Positions 8,901-16,205 of a stretch of DNA of 64,000 bases are shown piece after piece. The stretch is from Moraxella bovoculi 237. Its GTDB lineage: Bacteria; Pseudomonadota; Gammaproteobacteria; Pseudomonadales; Moraxellaceae. The notes under the pieces were generated by a model. That model was not told the DNA's origin, did no database searches, and worked only from the letters and a program-made list of their open reading frames with translations. Numbering within the stretch: position 1 is the first letter of the stretch; every line of letters begins with the position of its first letter. The DNA lies in assembly GCF_000696305.2 (NCBI RefSeq), contig NZ_AOMT01000005.1, positions 248,001 through 312,000 of the forward strand. The letters run 5' to 3'. The translations under genes were made by a program, and so were the position numbers.

Positions 8901-9445
8901 GTTTTGGGCTGTATATGGATATGCTAGAACGTGCCACAAAGGCGATAAAATCGGGCAACACGCCAAGTCTAGCGACCCCGCTTGATTTGGTGAGTGATAT
9001 TAACATTCATGCGTCCGCCTTGATACCGAGCGATTATTTGGCGGACGTGCATGAGAGGCTTTTGTGCTATAAGCGTATCGCCAATGCCGAGACGGTGGAC
9101 GAGCTAAATGAGATGCGTGCCGAGATGATAGACCGTTTTGGGGCGATGCCAACCGCCCTTGCCAATTTGTTTTTGGTACACAAAATGCGAGTGCAAAGCA
9201 TACCACTTGGCATTAGCAAAATTGACGTAACTGCTCATGGGCTTAGTATGGAGTTTAAGGCGGACACGCCTGTGGACGGTTTGGCGATTATCAAGCTCAT
9301 TCAGTCTAATGACGGCTATCGTATGAACGGGGCGACAGGGCTAAAATACACCTTTAAAGACGAAAAAGACGTGGTGGGGCGAACCAATGCGGTGTTTGAG
9401 CTATTAAGTTATCTGAGTGGTAATTCATCAAAAGATAAAAGCTAG
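5903..9445 (+). CDS. mfd: Transcription-repair coupling factor
   Basis: Mfd displaces stalled RNA polymerase at DNA lesions and recruits UvrA. I start it at ATG 5903, just after the thiE stop; the open frame from 5855 lies inside that gene. The product is about 1180 residues, close to the E. coli 1148. Order of domains: UvrB-like N-terminal module, RNA polymerase-interacting domain (EGSLVVHLSYGIGRYQGL, with VYVPITNLALIGRY), then the RecG-like translocase with Walker A GDVGFGKTEVA, DEEH box IIDEEHRFG, TATPIPRTL, and helicase motif VI QLRGRVGRS, then the C-terminal TRCF domain. It ends in TAG, rare in this window. Confidence 0.97.
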   Translation: MTDIHIHTPSFTANLHTHFTAQADASFALWLATLAKDSTDLTLVICQSQSELQRLADELHFFGISAHVFADYETLVYDNLSVHQDIISERIDLLTHMPTRGVLLVSVQTLMQKITPPSYPLGRFFDLNVGDTFDIEHERERLAKAGYKAVDNVYMAGEFAVRGSIVDIFAVGQALPFRLELFDDEIETIKFFNPDTQRTVTDEELDKLKKDGVFDDKTAPISPKVASFRLLPAREFDLDDKETFRQNFASLFPNASARKVEFYNDVMNGIQPSGVEYYAPLFFDLHEWQAAGTLFHYLPKNTLVVCDDNLSAHHHNFWEQVNARYHSRAFDKDVPILPPDYLYLPSNEFFQALKVYPRAVFGNKENSLSLFRQFTAHTVPNLPINHQKDEPLGEFLDFVGACDEPILLVCESAGRREIILELLKGKLDSDTVADFGEFLANLDKFNQKIALTVAPIERGLWLKNKQNQGFCVISETQIFGRVVATTKRKRQNALSQAFLIKSVSEMTEGSLVVHLSYGIGRYQGLVVLDVGEGEQEFIHIKYADDANVYVPITNLALIGRYSGTDSEAVQLSKLGSGKWDKARQKTLTDIYDVAAELLNVQARRNAKQGISFDIDMASYELFASGFAYDETPDQQSAIEAVMFDMKQTKPMDRLICGDVGFGKTEVAMRSAFIAVQAGYQVAVLVPTTLLAGQHEDSFKDRFADWAIKIESLSRFVGKKAQDKVLADLADGKVDIVIGTHRILQDDVKFKNLGLMIIDEEHRFGVRHKEKIKAIQADVDTITMTATPIPRTLNMALSGMQDISIIATPPARRLAIKTFVAEKNEQTTKDAILREILRGGQVYYLHNDVASIDTAAENLSELIPEVRVGVAHGQMAEKELHDVMSDFYHKKTNVLVASTIIETGIDVPNANTIIINRADKFGLAQLHQLRGRVGRSHHQAYCYLFVPSIKGLTTDAKKRLDAISRANTLGAGFMLASEDLEIRGAGEILGKEQSGNMQTIGFGLYMDMLERATKAIKSGNTPSLATPLDLVSDINIHASALIPSDYLADVHERLLCYKRIANAETVDELNEMRAEMIDRFGAMPTALANLFLVHKMRVQSIPLGISKIDVTAHGLSMEFKADTPVDGLAIIKLIQSNDGYRMNGATGLKYTFKDEKDVVGRTNAVFELLSYLSGNSSKDKS

Positions 9446-9529
9446 CTTGCTATAAATACTCAACACACCCCAAATTTTATGTTACAATAGCACAATTTAT
9501 AAGATTTGATTAATTAAAAGAGAAAAGTA

Positions 9530-9967
9530 ATGTTTCAACTACATCCAACATTAGCCAAAGATACGTTTTTGGTGGGGGATTTTCCATTATCTACCGTTCG
9601 TTTGATGAACGATTGCCAATTTCCTTGGCTGATTCTTGTGCCACGCGTGTCGGGCGTTAAAGAAATCTACGAGCTATCACCTGCTGATCAAGTGCAGTTT
9701 TTGCGTGAGTCAAGCTGGGTATCTAGCCAAATGGCTAAAATCTTTGGCGCGGATAAGATGAACGTGGCAGCATTGGGCAACCAAGTACCACAGCTGCATT
9801 TTCACCACATCGTCCGCTACCAAAATGACAGTCGCTGGCCGAACCCCGTATGGGGCGTGCCTGCGATTCCTTATACCAAAGAAGTTTTACAGCACATGCA
9901 GCAGACCTTGATGATGGCACTGCGCGGACATCATGAAATGCCCTTTGACTGGAAGATGAGTGTTTAA
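9530..9967 (+). CDS. HIT family nucleotide-binding protein
   Basis: Small histidine-triad superfamily protein (145 aa) likely to hydrolyse or transfer nucleotide phosphates. The active-site triad appears as HFHHIVR, with His90, His92 and His93 in the H-x-H-h pattern, preceded by a hydrophobic core strand and NVAALGNQVPQ. It resembles the short HIT proteins found widely in Gammaproteobacteria rather than GalT or Ap4A phosphorylase. A weak -10 (TACAAT, 9483-9488) precedes it. Substrate not predictable. Confidence 0.88.
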   Translation: MFQLHPTLAKDTFLVGDFPLSTVRLMNDCQFPWLILVPRVSGVKEIYELSPADQVQFLRESSWVSSQMAKIFGADKMNVAALGNQVPQLHFHHIVRYQNDSRWPNPVWGVPAIPYTKEVLQHMQQTLMMALRGHHEMPFDWKMSV

Positions 9968-10038
9968 GGTTTAAGCTGTTGATTGGTCTTAAATTATTTT
10001 AAAAGTATGTTGTACATACTACTAAATATATTGCCATT

Positions 10039-10069
10039 AAAGCCCCGTTACTCAAGCGGGGCCTTTAAC
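10039..10069 (+). terminator. GC-rich hairpin downstream of the HIT gene
   Basis: AAAGCCCCG pairs with CGGGGCCTTT with one bulged base. The T tract after it is short (TTTAA), so it may be a weak terminator or an mRNA-stabilising hairpin. Confidence 0.5.
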
Positions 10070-10133
10070 TGCTCTAATCTTTATTGCTTATTACTCATGT
10101 GATTTGATTGAATTGCTCTGTCTTATAAGCATT

Positions 10134-10165
10134 AAAAATCCCCAATCATTCGGTTGGGGATTTTT
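10134..10165. terminator. Bidirectional terminator between HIT gene and rlpA-like gene
   Basis: AAAAATCCCCAA pairs perfectly with TTGGGGATTTTT. A and T runs flank the GC core on both strands, so it can terminate the convergent HIT (+) and RlpA-like (-) genes. Confidence 0.85.
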
Positions 10166-10175
10166 ATGTGGGTGA

Positions 10176-10562
10176 TTATTCGTTGTAGGCTAAGCTAATT
10201 TGTTCTTCTTGCTTAGGCTGGTTCTTTTGAACAGGTTTTACAGTAACTTTAACCAGACCTTGAGACAGTGGCGCAAGCTGAGAAAAGCCATTTTTGGTGA
10301 GGTCGATGCGACCTGCTTTGCCGATGCGGTCATTAACCTTGCAGATGATGGAGTTGCCATTTTTTTGGTTGGTTACTTCCACATAAGTGCCAAGTTTGTA
10401 TTGGTTCGATGCGCAGGTCATGCCTCGGTTGCTGAACGTTTCGCCGTTGGCGGTTTTGCGACCGTTGAACTTGTCTGCATAATAAGATGCAGTCGTTGAT
10501 TGAGCATGAGCGGCTTGTGTGGCAAGCATGATTGCTAAAAAAGCACCAAAATAATTTCGCAT
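10176..10562 (-). CDS. Septal ring lytic transglycosylase RlpA family protein (short)
   Basis: A 128-residue secreted protein with a signal peptide cleaved near AHA-QS at about residue 20 and one double-psi beta-barrel domain. Family marks are ASYYADKFNGRKTANGE, then LGTYVEVTNQKNGNSIICKVNDRIG with the conserved Asp in NDR, and RIDLTKNGFSQLAPL. RlpA cleaves denuded glycan strands at the septum in Pseudomonas. This one lacks the C-terminal SPOR domain and a lipobox, so it is a minimal periplasmic version. It runs convergent to the HIT gene. Confidence 0.85.
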   Translation of the reverse strand: MRNYFGAFLAIMLATQAAHAQSTTASYYADKFNGRKTANGETFSNRGMTCASNQYKLGTYVEVTNQKNGNSIICKVNDRIGKAGRIDLTKNGFSQLAPLSQGLVKVTVKPVQKNQPKQEEQISLAYNE

Positions 10563-10728
10563 AAATACCTTGTTGGTTAAAATGGACGCTTATTATACTG
10601 TATTTGCAAGCGATATGCAACAGCTTTACTTTGTCTTTACAAAATGATAACTTTTAGATGGATTGGACTAAAGTAATAATTATTTTGTGAAAGCTAAGTC
10701 TGCGCCTAGCAAATTATTGGTGTATTTG

Positions 10729-10757
10729 TTGCAGGGTAGCAGTGAATTGTTTATAAT
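10729..10757 (+). promoter_or_regulatory. Sigma-70 promoter for pgk
   Basis: TTGCAG (10729-10734), a 17-base spacer and TATAAT (10752-10757). The -10 is perfect and the -35 matches four of six bases. It lies about 70 bases upstream of the chosen pgk start, which leaves a short leader. Confidence 0.65.
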
Positions 10758-10827
10758 AATTCGCGCAAAAATATGGTAATTTTAGGTGAAAATCCTAAGT
10801 CAATATAACTTAACAAGGTGGATAGAC

Positions 10828-12033
10828 ATGACAGTTTTATCAATGAAGGATGTGGATTTATCAGGTAAGCGTGTACTGATTCGTGAGGATTTGAACGTGC
10901 CAATTAAAGATGGTGTGATTACCAGTGATGTACGCTTGCAGGCGGCATTGCCCACCCTAAAAGATGCGCTTAATCAAGGTGCGGCGGTTATTGTCTGTTC
11001 ACATCTAGGTCGTCCTACTGAGGGTGAACCTGAAGAGAAATATTCGCTAGCACCTGTGGCGGACTACCTTGCCAAGGCGTTGGGCTGCCCTGTGAACTTC
11101 TCAAAAGATTATCTAAGCTTAGGCGTCGATGCTAAGGCGGGTGAGATTACTTTGCTTGAGAATGTTCGTTTTAACGCAGGCGAGAAAAAGAACAGCGAAT
11201 CGCTGTCACAGCAGTACGCCGATCTGTGTGATGTGTTTGTGATGGATGCATTTGGCACCGCCCACCGTGCCCAAGCCTCAACCGAGGGCGTGATTCGCGC
11301 AGCGGCAGCGGCAGGTAAGCCTGTGTGCGCAGGCAATCTACTATCAGAAGAGTTGTCGGCATTGTCTCGTGCGCTGGATAAGCCTGACGCGCCTGTGCTT
11401 GCCATTGTTGGTGGCTCAAAAGTCTCAACCAAGCTGGATGTTCTATTAAGTCTGGCTGACATCTGTGACAGCATCGTCGTGGGCGGTGGTATTGCCAATA
11501 CTTTCTTGGCAGCGACAGGCGTGAACGTGGGTGCGTCTTTATATGAGGCGGATCTGATTGATACTGCCAAGACCATCATGACGAAGACGAACATTCTATT
11601 GCCAACCGACGTCGTGGTTGCTAAGAAGTCTCAGATTGATTTTGAAGATTTTTTAGGTTCTTTAGAAAAGGCGGATGCAATCACCAAGTCTGTCAATGAT
11701 ATCGCTGATGATGAGATGATCCTAGATGTAGCAGAAAATAGTGCCAACGCCATTGCAGATGCCATCAAGGGTGCTAAGACTATTTTATGGAATGGGCCAG
11801 TGGGTGTCTTTGAGGTTGACAAATTCGGTAAAGGCACGCAAATTCTGTCATTAGCAGTAAAAGATAGTGCAGGCTTTAGTATTGCAGGCGGTGGTGACAC
11901 ATTGGCCGCGATTGATAAATATGGCGTGGCAGATGATGTCAGCTATCTATCAACAGGTGGCGGTGCGTTCCTAGAATTCGTCGAGGGTAAGGTATTGCCT
12001 GCCATTAAGGCTCTAGATGAGGCGAATGCTTAA
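10828..12033 (+). CDS. pgk: Phosphoglycerate kinase
   Basis: Transfers phosphate between 1,3-bisphosphoglycerate and ADP in glycolysis. I start it at ATG 10828 because AAGGTGG (about 10815-10821) is a good ribosome-binding site and the family N-terminus ([20 protein letters not shown]) begins just after it. The upstream in-frame ATG 10786 would add 14 residues not expected in the family. The 401-residue product has normal length. Motifs include [41 protein letters not shown] and the C-terminal GGGDT. GAPDH and pyruvate kinase genes are not nearby; class II fba lies 700 bases downstream. Confidence 0.97.
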   Translation: MTVLSMKDVDLSGKRVLIREDLNVPIKDGVITSDVRLQAALPTLKDALNQGAAVIVCSHLGRPTEGEPEEKYSLAPVADYLAKALGCPVNFSKDYLSLGVDAKAGEITLLENVRFNAGEKKNSESLSQQYADLCDVFVMDAFGTAHRAQASTEGVIRAAAAAGKPVCAGNLLSEELSALSRALDKPDAPVLAIVGGSKVSTKLDVLLSLADICDSIVVGGGIANTFLAATGVNVGASLYEADLIDTAKTIMTKTNILLPTDVVVAKKSQIDFEDFLGSLEKADAITKSVNDIADDEMILDVAENSANAIADAIKGAKTILWNGPVGVFEVDKFGKGTQILSLAVKDSAGFSIAGGGDTLAAIDKYGVADDVSYLSTGGGAFLEFVEGKVLPAIKALDEANA

Positions 12034-12094
12034 TCATCTAAGCGAACCTTTGTTATTTACCAACGAATTGTTATTTTTTGTTGCGTTTGTCAGA

Positions 12095-12128
12095 TTTAGC
12101 CTTGTAAATTTTATTTGACAAGGCTAAA
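12095..12128 (+). other. Perfect inverted repeat after pgk
   Basis: TTTAGCCTTGT (12095-12105) pairs perfectly with ACAAGGCTAAA (12118-12128) around a 12-base loop. No T tract follows, so it is either a Rho-independent terminator without a proper tail or a stabilising 3' hairpin. Confidence 0.55.
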
Positions 12129-12271
12129 CTAACGACATTATTTTTAGTAATGTGCTCATTTAGAAGCTTAAAAGCAAGTCGTGATTAAATTGACTGTTCA
12201 TTTTTGAATGATGCTATAAACTATCTAAATAACCATGCACAAAAACCAATAACTAACTAAAGAGAATTCTT

Positions 12272-12577
12272 ATGAAAAAATTACTTGTCGTTATTGCTGT
12301 TATCGGCACATTTGCTTTGGCAGCTTGCAGTCAAAACACTAAAGACAAAGCTGCAGAGACAGCTGATGCTGCCAAAACTGACATCGCAGCGAACACCGCT
12401 GCAGTAGCTAAAGAAGCAGAAGCTGCCGCACAGAATGTAGCAGAAGCTGCTAAGTCTGGCGTAAAAACTGCTGCTGATAAGACTTCTGAAGCAGCCAAAG
12501 AAGTTGGTGCTATGGCGGATGCTGTGACCAATGTTGATAGTGCAGAAGCAAAAGTTCCAGAAGATCAAAAGTACTGA
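12272..12577 (+). CDS. Small alanine/lysine-rich lipoprotein
   Basis: A 101-residue lipoprotein. The signal peptide ends in the lipobox LAAC (Cys near residue 19), and the mature part is an Ala/Lys/Glu/Asp-rich amphipathic sequence with AA(K/E) repeats, so it is probably one long helix or coiled coil. It carries its own AAAGAGAAT-like ribosome-binding site and a strong terminator, so it forms a single-gene unit between pgk and fba. Residue 2 after the Cys is Ser, which does not suggest inner-membrane retention. Function unknown; an envelope-spacing role like that of Lpp is only a guess. Confidence 0.8.
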   Translation: MKKLLVVIAVIGTFALAACSQNTKDKAAETADAAKTDIAANTAAVAKEAEAAAQNVAEAAKSGVKTAADKTSEAAKEVGAMADAVTNVDSAEAKVPEDQKY

Positions 12578-12586
12578 TCTGATGAA

Positions 12587-12618
12587 TAAAAAAGCTCAAC
12601 TTGATTGGGCTTTTTTTA
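12587..12618 (+). terminator. Terminator after the Ala-rich lipoprotein gene
   Basis: AAAAAAGCTCAA pairs with TTGGGCTTTTTT around a short loop and is followed by more T. It lies 10 bases after the stop. Confidence 0.85.
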
Positions 12619-12744
12619 TTGCAAGTTATAAAATTTCCAAAAAATCAACTAGGCGATAATATGATAATTTGTTATAATGCATCCTGTTGAAATTTTGGTA
12701 TTTTTAGTTAGATTCTAGAAGATTTATCGCATTAGGAGATAATA

Positions 12745-13782
12745 ATGGCACTAGTATCATTGCGCCAACTACTTGATCATGCAGGCGAGCACGCTTATGG
12801 ATTGCCTGCCTTTAACGTGAATAACTTAGAGCAAATGCGTGCCATCATGATGGCAGCAGACAAGACCGATTCACCAGTTATCGTACAAGCATCAGCAGGT
12901 GCTCGTAAATATGCGGGCGCGCCATTCTTGCGCCACCTTATCCTATCTGCAGTTGAAGAATGGCCACACATCCCTGTAGTAATGCACCAAGACCACGGTA
13001 CCAGCCCAGCCGTTTGCCAGCGTTCTATCCAGCTTGGCTTTAGCTCGGTGATGATGGATGGCTCACTGCGTGAAGATGGTAAGACGCCTGCTGACTATGA
13101 CTATAATGTGAGCGTGACTCGTGAAGTGGTTAAAATGGCGCACGCGTGCGGCGTATCGGTAGAGGGTGAGATCGGCTGCCTAGGCAGTCTTGAGACTGGT
13201 ATGGCCGGCGAAGAAGATGGTGTGGGCGCAGAAGGTGTTCTTGATCACAGCCAGCTATTGACTTCTGTTGAAGAAGCACGTCAGTTCGTTGCTGATACGA
13301 ATGTCGATGCGTTGGCGATTGCGGTAGGTACTTCACACGGTGCTTATAAATTTACTCGTCCACCGACAGGCGATATCCTAGCGATCGACCGCATCAAAGA
13401 GATTCATGAGGCACTGCCAAATACGCACCTTGTAATGCACGGCTCAAGCTCAGTACCACAAGAGTGGCTACAGATCATCAATGAGAACGGTGGTAACATC
13501 GGTGAGACTTATGGTGTGCCAGTTGAGCAGTTGGTAGATGCCATTAAGCACGGTGTGCGTAAGATTAATATCGATACCGACCTACGTCTAGCCAGCACGG
13601 GTGCAATTCGTAAATTCCTAAACGACCATCCTGCTGAATTCGATCCTCGTAAATACCTAGCAGCATCAATAAAGGCGATGGAGGAGATTTGTGTGGCGCG
13701 CTATGAAGCATTCGGTGCAGCGGGTAATGCCAGCAAGATTCGCCCAATTTCTCTTGAAAAAATGGTTGAATATTATCAATAA
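12745..13782 (+). CDS. fba: Fructose-bisphosphate aldolase, class II
   Basis: Cleaves fructose 1,6-bisphosphate to two triose phosphates using a divalent metal. The 345-residue protein resembles the class IIB or Calvin-cycle subtype common in Gammaproteobacteria. Visible elements are the N-terminal [13 protein letters not shown], the catalytic and metal-binding [28 protein letters not shown] with a metal-binding His, [10 protein letters not shown] with another His, and INIDTDLR. A ribosome-binding site AGGAGA stands before the ATG, and TATAAT at 12673-12678 is a likely -10. A terminator follows. Confidence 0.97.
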   Translation: MALVSLRQLLDHAGEHAYGLPAFNVNNLEQMRAIMMAADKTDSPVIVQASAGARKYAGAPFLRHLILSAVEEWPHIPVVMHQDHGTSPAVCQRSIQLGFSSVMMDGSLREDGKTPADYDYNVSVTREVVKMAHACGVSVEGEIGCLGSLETGMAGEEDGVGAEGVLDHSQLLTSVEEARQFVADTNVDALAIAVGTSHGAYKFTRPPTGDILAIDRIKEIHEALPNTHLVMHGSSSVPQEWLQIINENGGNIGETYGVPVEQLVDAIKHGVRKINIDTDLRLASTGAIRKFLNDHPAEFDPRKYLAASIKAMEEICVARYEAFGAAGNASKIRPISLEKMVEYYQ

Positions 13783-13795
13783 TTTCAACTCATCG

Positions 13796-13829
13796 AATAA
13801 GGGCGTAATGATTTGCGCCCTTATTTTAT
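13796..13829 (+). terminator. Terminator after fba
   Basis: AATAAGGGCG pairs with CGCCCTTATT and is followed by TTATT. It sits between fba and ruvA and may be leaky, as ruvA starts only about 20 bases later. Confidence 0.75.
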
Positions 13830-13847
13830 TGATATTAGGACTATAAT

Positions 13848-14477
13848 ATGATTGGATTAATCAAAGGTGAAGTATGCTATCTAAATGCACCCTTAGTGTG
13901 TGTGATGACTCAAAGTGGTGTGGGTTATGAGATTGAATTGCCCATCCCTGCATTCTGCCAACTTAGCCTAAATGAGCCGGTCAGCATCTATACGCATCTG
14001 CATGTTCGCGAAGATGCGCAGCTACTGTATGGCTTTGGCACAAAAGAAGATCGCGATGTCTTTAGAAAGCTCATCAAGATTAACGGTGTTGGTGCGAAGA
14101 TGGCACTTGCGATGTTATCGACATTATCAGCAGGTGAATTAAAGCGCGCTGTTGAGCACGAGGACGATTCGGCACTTGTGCGCATTCCAGGCATCGGCAA
14201 AAAGACCGCTCAGCGTCTGATCATCGAGCTAAAAGGCAAACTGCTAGAATTCGGCTCAGACATCAGCGAGCTTAGTGGACAGGGTGAGTTCTTTGATGTA
14301 AGCCTGCAGGCGGATAATCAAATGCAGATCATCGCAGAGGTTGAAAGCGCCTTAATCGGGCTGGGCTATAAAGAAAAAGAAGCTCAAAACGCCATCAAGC
14401 AAGCTCAGCTTGGTCTGGATGATGTAAATATCTCAAGTCTGCTAAAAGCATCATTAAAACAGCTATCAGGCTTTTAA
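13848..14477 (+). CDS. ruvA: Holliday junction branch migration protein RuvA
   Basis: Binds four-way DNA junctions and loads the RuvB motor. The 209-residue protein has the three RuvA parts: an OB fold (MIGLIKGEV...THLHVREDAQLLYGF), a double helix-hairpin-helix (LIKINGVGAKMALAMLS and LVRIPGIGKKTAQRLIIELKGK), and the C-terminal UBA-like domain (EVESALIGLGYKEKEAQNAIKQ) that contacts RuvB. The ruvB gene does not follow; a convergent LysR gene does, so the usual ruvAB operon is split here. Confidence 0.97.
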   Translation: MIGLIKGEVCYLNAPLVCVMTQSGVGYEIELPIPAFCQLSLNEPVSIYTHLHVREDAQLLYGFGTKEDRDVFRKLIKINGVGAKMALAMLSTLSAGELKRAVEHEDDSALVRIPGIGKKTAQRLIIELKGKLLEFGSDISELSGQGEFFDVSLQADNQMQIIAEVESALIGLGYKEKEAQNAIKQAQLGLDDVNISSLLKASLKQLSGF

Positions 14478-14503
14478 TCATTGGCGTAATAATTGTTTAT
14501 TAA

Positions 14504-14536
14504 CAAAAAGACAGAATAAGATATTCTGTCTTTTTG
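14504..14536. terminator. Bidirectional terminator between ruvA and the LysR gene
   Basis: AAAAAGACAGAATA pairs with TATTCTGTCTTTTT, a near-perfect 14-bp stem with A and T runs at the base. It serves ruvA (+) and the convergent LysR gene (-). Confidence 0.85.
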
Positions 14537-14539
14537 CAT

Positions 14540-15412
14540 TTAGTCGCTGATGGATAGCAGATCTAAGAGTGCCTGTGTGCTGGCGGAGCGCGTAAGATTC
14601 GGGTTGGTAACCAGACCTAGATGACGCTGTAGCTCAAAATCTTCAGCCATGTCAATTTTGACTAGTTCGTGATTAATCAAGGTCTCTGGCAGTACAGACC
14701 AACCAAGCCCGATAGAGACCAACATTCGAATCGATTCGAGCGGGTTTGTGCTCATTGTCGCGTAGGGGCGTAGATTGTGGCGGTTAAATTCTGATAGGGT
14801 AATCTGACTGGTAAAGGTATTCACCGCGGGCAGAATGGCGGGGTGGTGCGCTAATTGTAGTAGCGTGACGTCGCTTTTTTGGGCGAGTGGGCTTAGTGTG
14901 CCAGTCACGAAATACAGAGGGTCTGACCATAATGTATGGTAATTCAAACGCAGGTCATAAGTAGGCGGCAGGGTCAAGAATGCCAAGCCGACTTCACCTT
15001 CAAGTACCGCTTTATGCGCTTCTTCAGAATCCATGAATTTCACTTCTAGCTGTACCGCAGGATAGGTCTGAATGAATTGCTTCAATACGGGCGCTAGGTG
15101 ATGCAGCCCGATATGATGGCTGGTGCCGATGACCAGTCTGCCGCTGGCGGTTTCTTTTGAGTGTTGAAGACTGGCGCGGCAAGACTCATAATCTTCAAGC
15201 CATCTTTTGGCGTAGGGCAATAGATCGTGTGCAGCAGGAGTGGCGATGATGCCGCGTCCGACGGTGTCAAACAGCGTCACGCCAAATTCACTCTCAAGAT
15301 TCTTGATGCGCTTACTGACGGCAGGCTGGGTGATAAAAAGCTTCTCGGCAGCGCCAGAGATACTGCCGGTCTGCATGACGGTGACGAAGGTGATTAGGTT
15401 TATGGTGTTCAT
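14540..15412 (-). CDS. LysR family transcriptional regulator
   Basis: A 290-residue LysR-type regulator. The winged helix-turn-helix (1-60) reads INLITFVTVMQTGSISGAAEKLFITQPAVSKRIKNLE, and the rest is the periplasmic-binding-like effector domain. I use ATG 15412; the in-frame TTG at 15427 adds five hydrophobic residues. Effector and target are not known. LysR regulators usually control a divergent neighbour, which here is the interrupted hemerythrin-like gene, with the leu genes beyond it. A 16-bp palindrome at 15490-15505 in the shared upstream region is a candidate operator. Confidence 0.9.
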   Translation of the reverse strand: MNTINLITFVTVMQTGSISGAAEKLFITQPAVSKRIKNLESEFGVTLFDTVGRGIIATPAAHDLLPYAKRWLEDYESCRASLQHSKETASGRLVIGTSHHIGLHHLAPVLKQFIQTYPAVQLEVKFMDSEEAHKAVLEGEVGLAFLTLPPTYDLRLNYHTLWSDPLYFVTGTLSPLAQKSDVTLLQLAHHPAILPAVNTFTSQITLSEFNRHNLRPYATMSTNPLESIRMLVSIGLGWSVLPETLINHELVKIDMAEDFELQRHLGLVTNPNLTRSASTQALLDLLSISD

Positions 15413-15489
15413 AATAATAAGTATCAAATAAATTTGGTTTATTTTAATAAAAAAAGTTTGTAAATAAATAAAAAAATTGATTTTTTATT

Positions 15490-15505
15490 AAATTTACGTA
15501 AATTT
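15490..15505. promoter_or_regulatory. Perfect 16-bp palindrome upstream of the LysR gene
   Basis: AAATTTACGTAAATTT reads the same on both strands. It lies in the AT-rich divergent region between the LysR gene and the hemerythrin-like pseudogene, about 80 bases upstream of the LysR start. It is a candidate LysR-type operator or autoregulatory site. Confidence 0.4.
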
Positions 15506-15615
15506 TTATCAAAGAATGCGCGATGTTGTATAAGATTCATCGACTGTCACCAAGACCACCAAAAGCTGCCTGAATAATGATATGATGATGGCATCTTATG
15601 TAATTGGATAGTGCG

Positions 15616-16062
15616 ATGAAAAGACACCCACATTTACAGCCATTATCTCGCGAGCATCACCCTGGGCTGTTGATTAGTAATAAGGCGATGCAGGCGAACG
15701 AAGCAGATTATATGATACATTGGTAGGCGTTGATAAATTGTCTGACCATACAGATCCCAATGCACTTTAATGTTGAGAAGACGTATATTGCTGATGTCAT
15801 ACTCGCCAAGTTCAATGAAGACGAAGCGAAGATGCTCGCTACAGAGATGCTAAAGCAGCACGATGATATTGAAGCCTTGATGGGTATAAAGCAGCCCGGC
15901 GTATCTGATGTGCAGGCGCTGGCTTGGGCATTGTATGATCATATCCGCTTTGAGGAGCGTGAAGTGTTTGCAAAGGCGCAGACGGTATTAAGCGAAGCTG
16001 AATTAAAGGTGATCTATGATGCGTCTGATGATCGCGTCAAAAGATATGCCAAGAATCGCTAA
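15616..16062 (+). pseudogene. Hemerythrin/HHE-domain protein interrupted by an in-frame TAG
   Basis: Reading from ATG 15616 gives MKRHPHLQPLSREHHPGLL, the typical start of small hemerythrin-domain proteins (SREHH carries the first iron-binding His pair). After 36 codons the frame meets TAG at 15724-15726, and the same frame then continues without a break for 111 codons. That stretch includes MHFNVEKTYI (HxxxE iron-ligand pattern), LKQHDDIEAL and DHIRFEEREVF. Together the two halves make one family-length protein of about 148 residues. A C-to-T change from CAG would create the stop. Either it is a pseudogene, or the downstream part is translated alone from an internal start such as ATG 15760, which would lack the first ligands. 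Confidence 0.75.
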
Positions 16063-16151
16063 TTTATTAAAATTAAGCTAATAGAATGACTCTTATATAT
16101 TCCAATAAATTAATTAAAATATAAAAATTATAAATTATTTTTATAAAAAAA

Positions 16152-16170
16152 TATGTGATATAATCACATA
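16152..16170. promoter_or_regulatory. Palindromic operator overlapping the leuC -10
   Basis: TATGTGAT-ATA-ATCACATA is a perfect inverted repeat and contains a consensus -10 TATAAT at 16159-16164. A regulator bound here would cover the leuC promoter. The half-site TGTGA resembles a CRP half-site, but the 5-base spacing is one base shorter than CRP's, so the protein is uncertain. Confidence 0.55.
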
Positions 16171-16205
16171 AAACCAAATAAATGCCCAGATCATAGGAGT
16201 ATGAT

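Noticed and set aside
9443-9490. Open codons after the mfd TAG
   Set aside because: Only 14 codons to the next TAG, overlapping the promoter zone of the HIT gene, and Mfd already has full length.
11109-11594. Minus-strand ORF inside pgk
   Set aside because: Shadow of the strongly conserved pgk frame; no start signals.
15730-16062. Second half of the hemerythrin-like gene as a complete gene
   Set aside because: It starts with a poor TTG, lacks the N-terminal iron ligands, and the upstream frame shows the missing family start.
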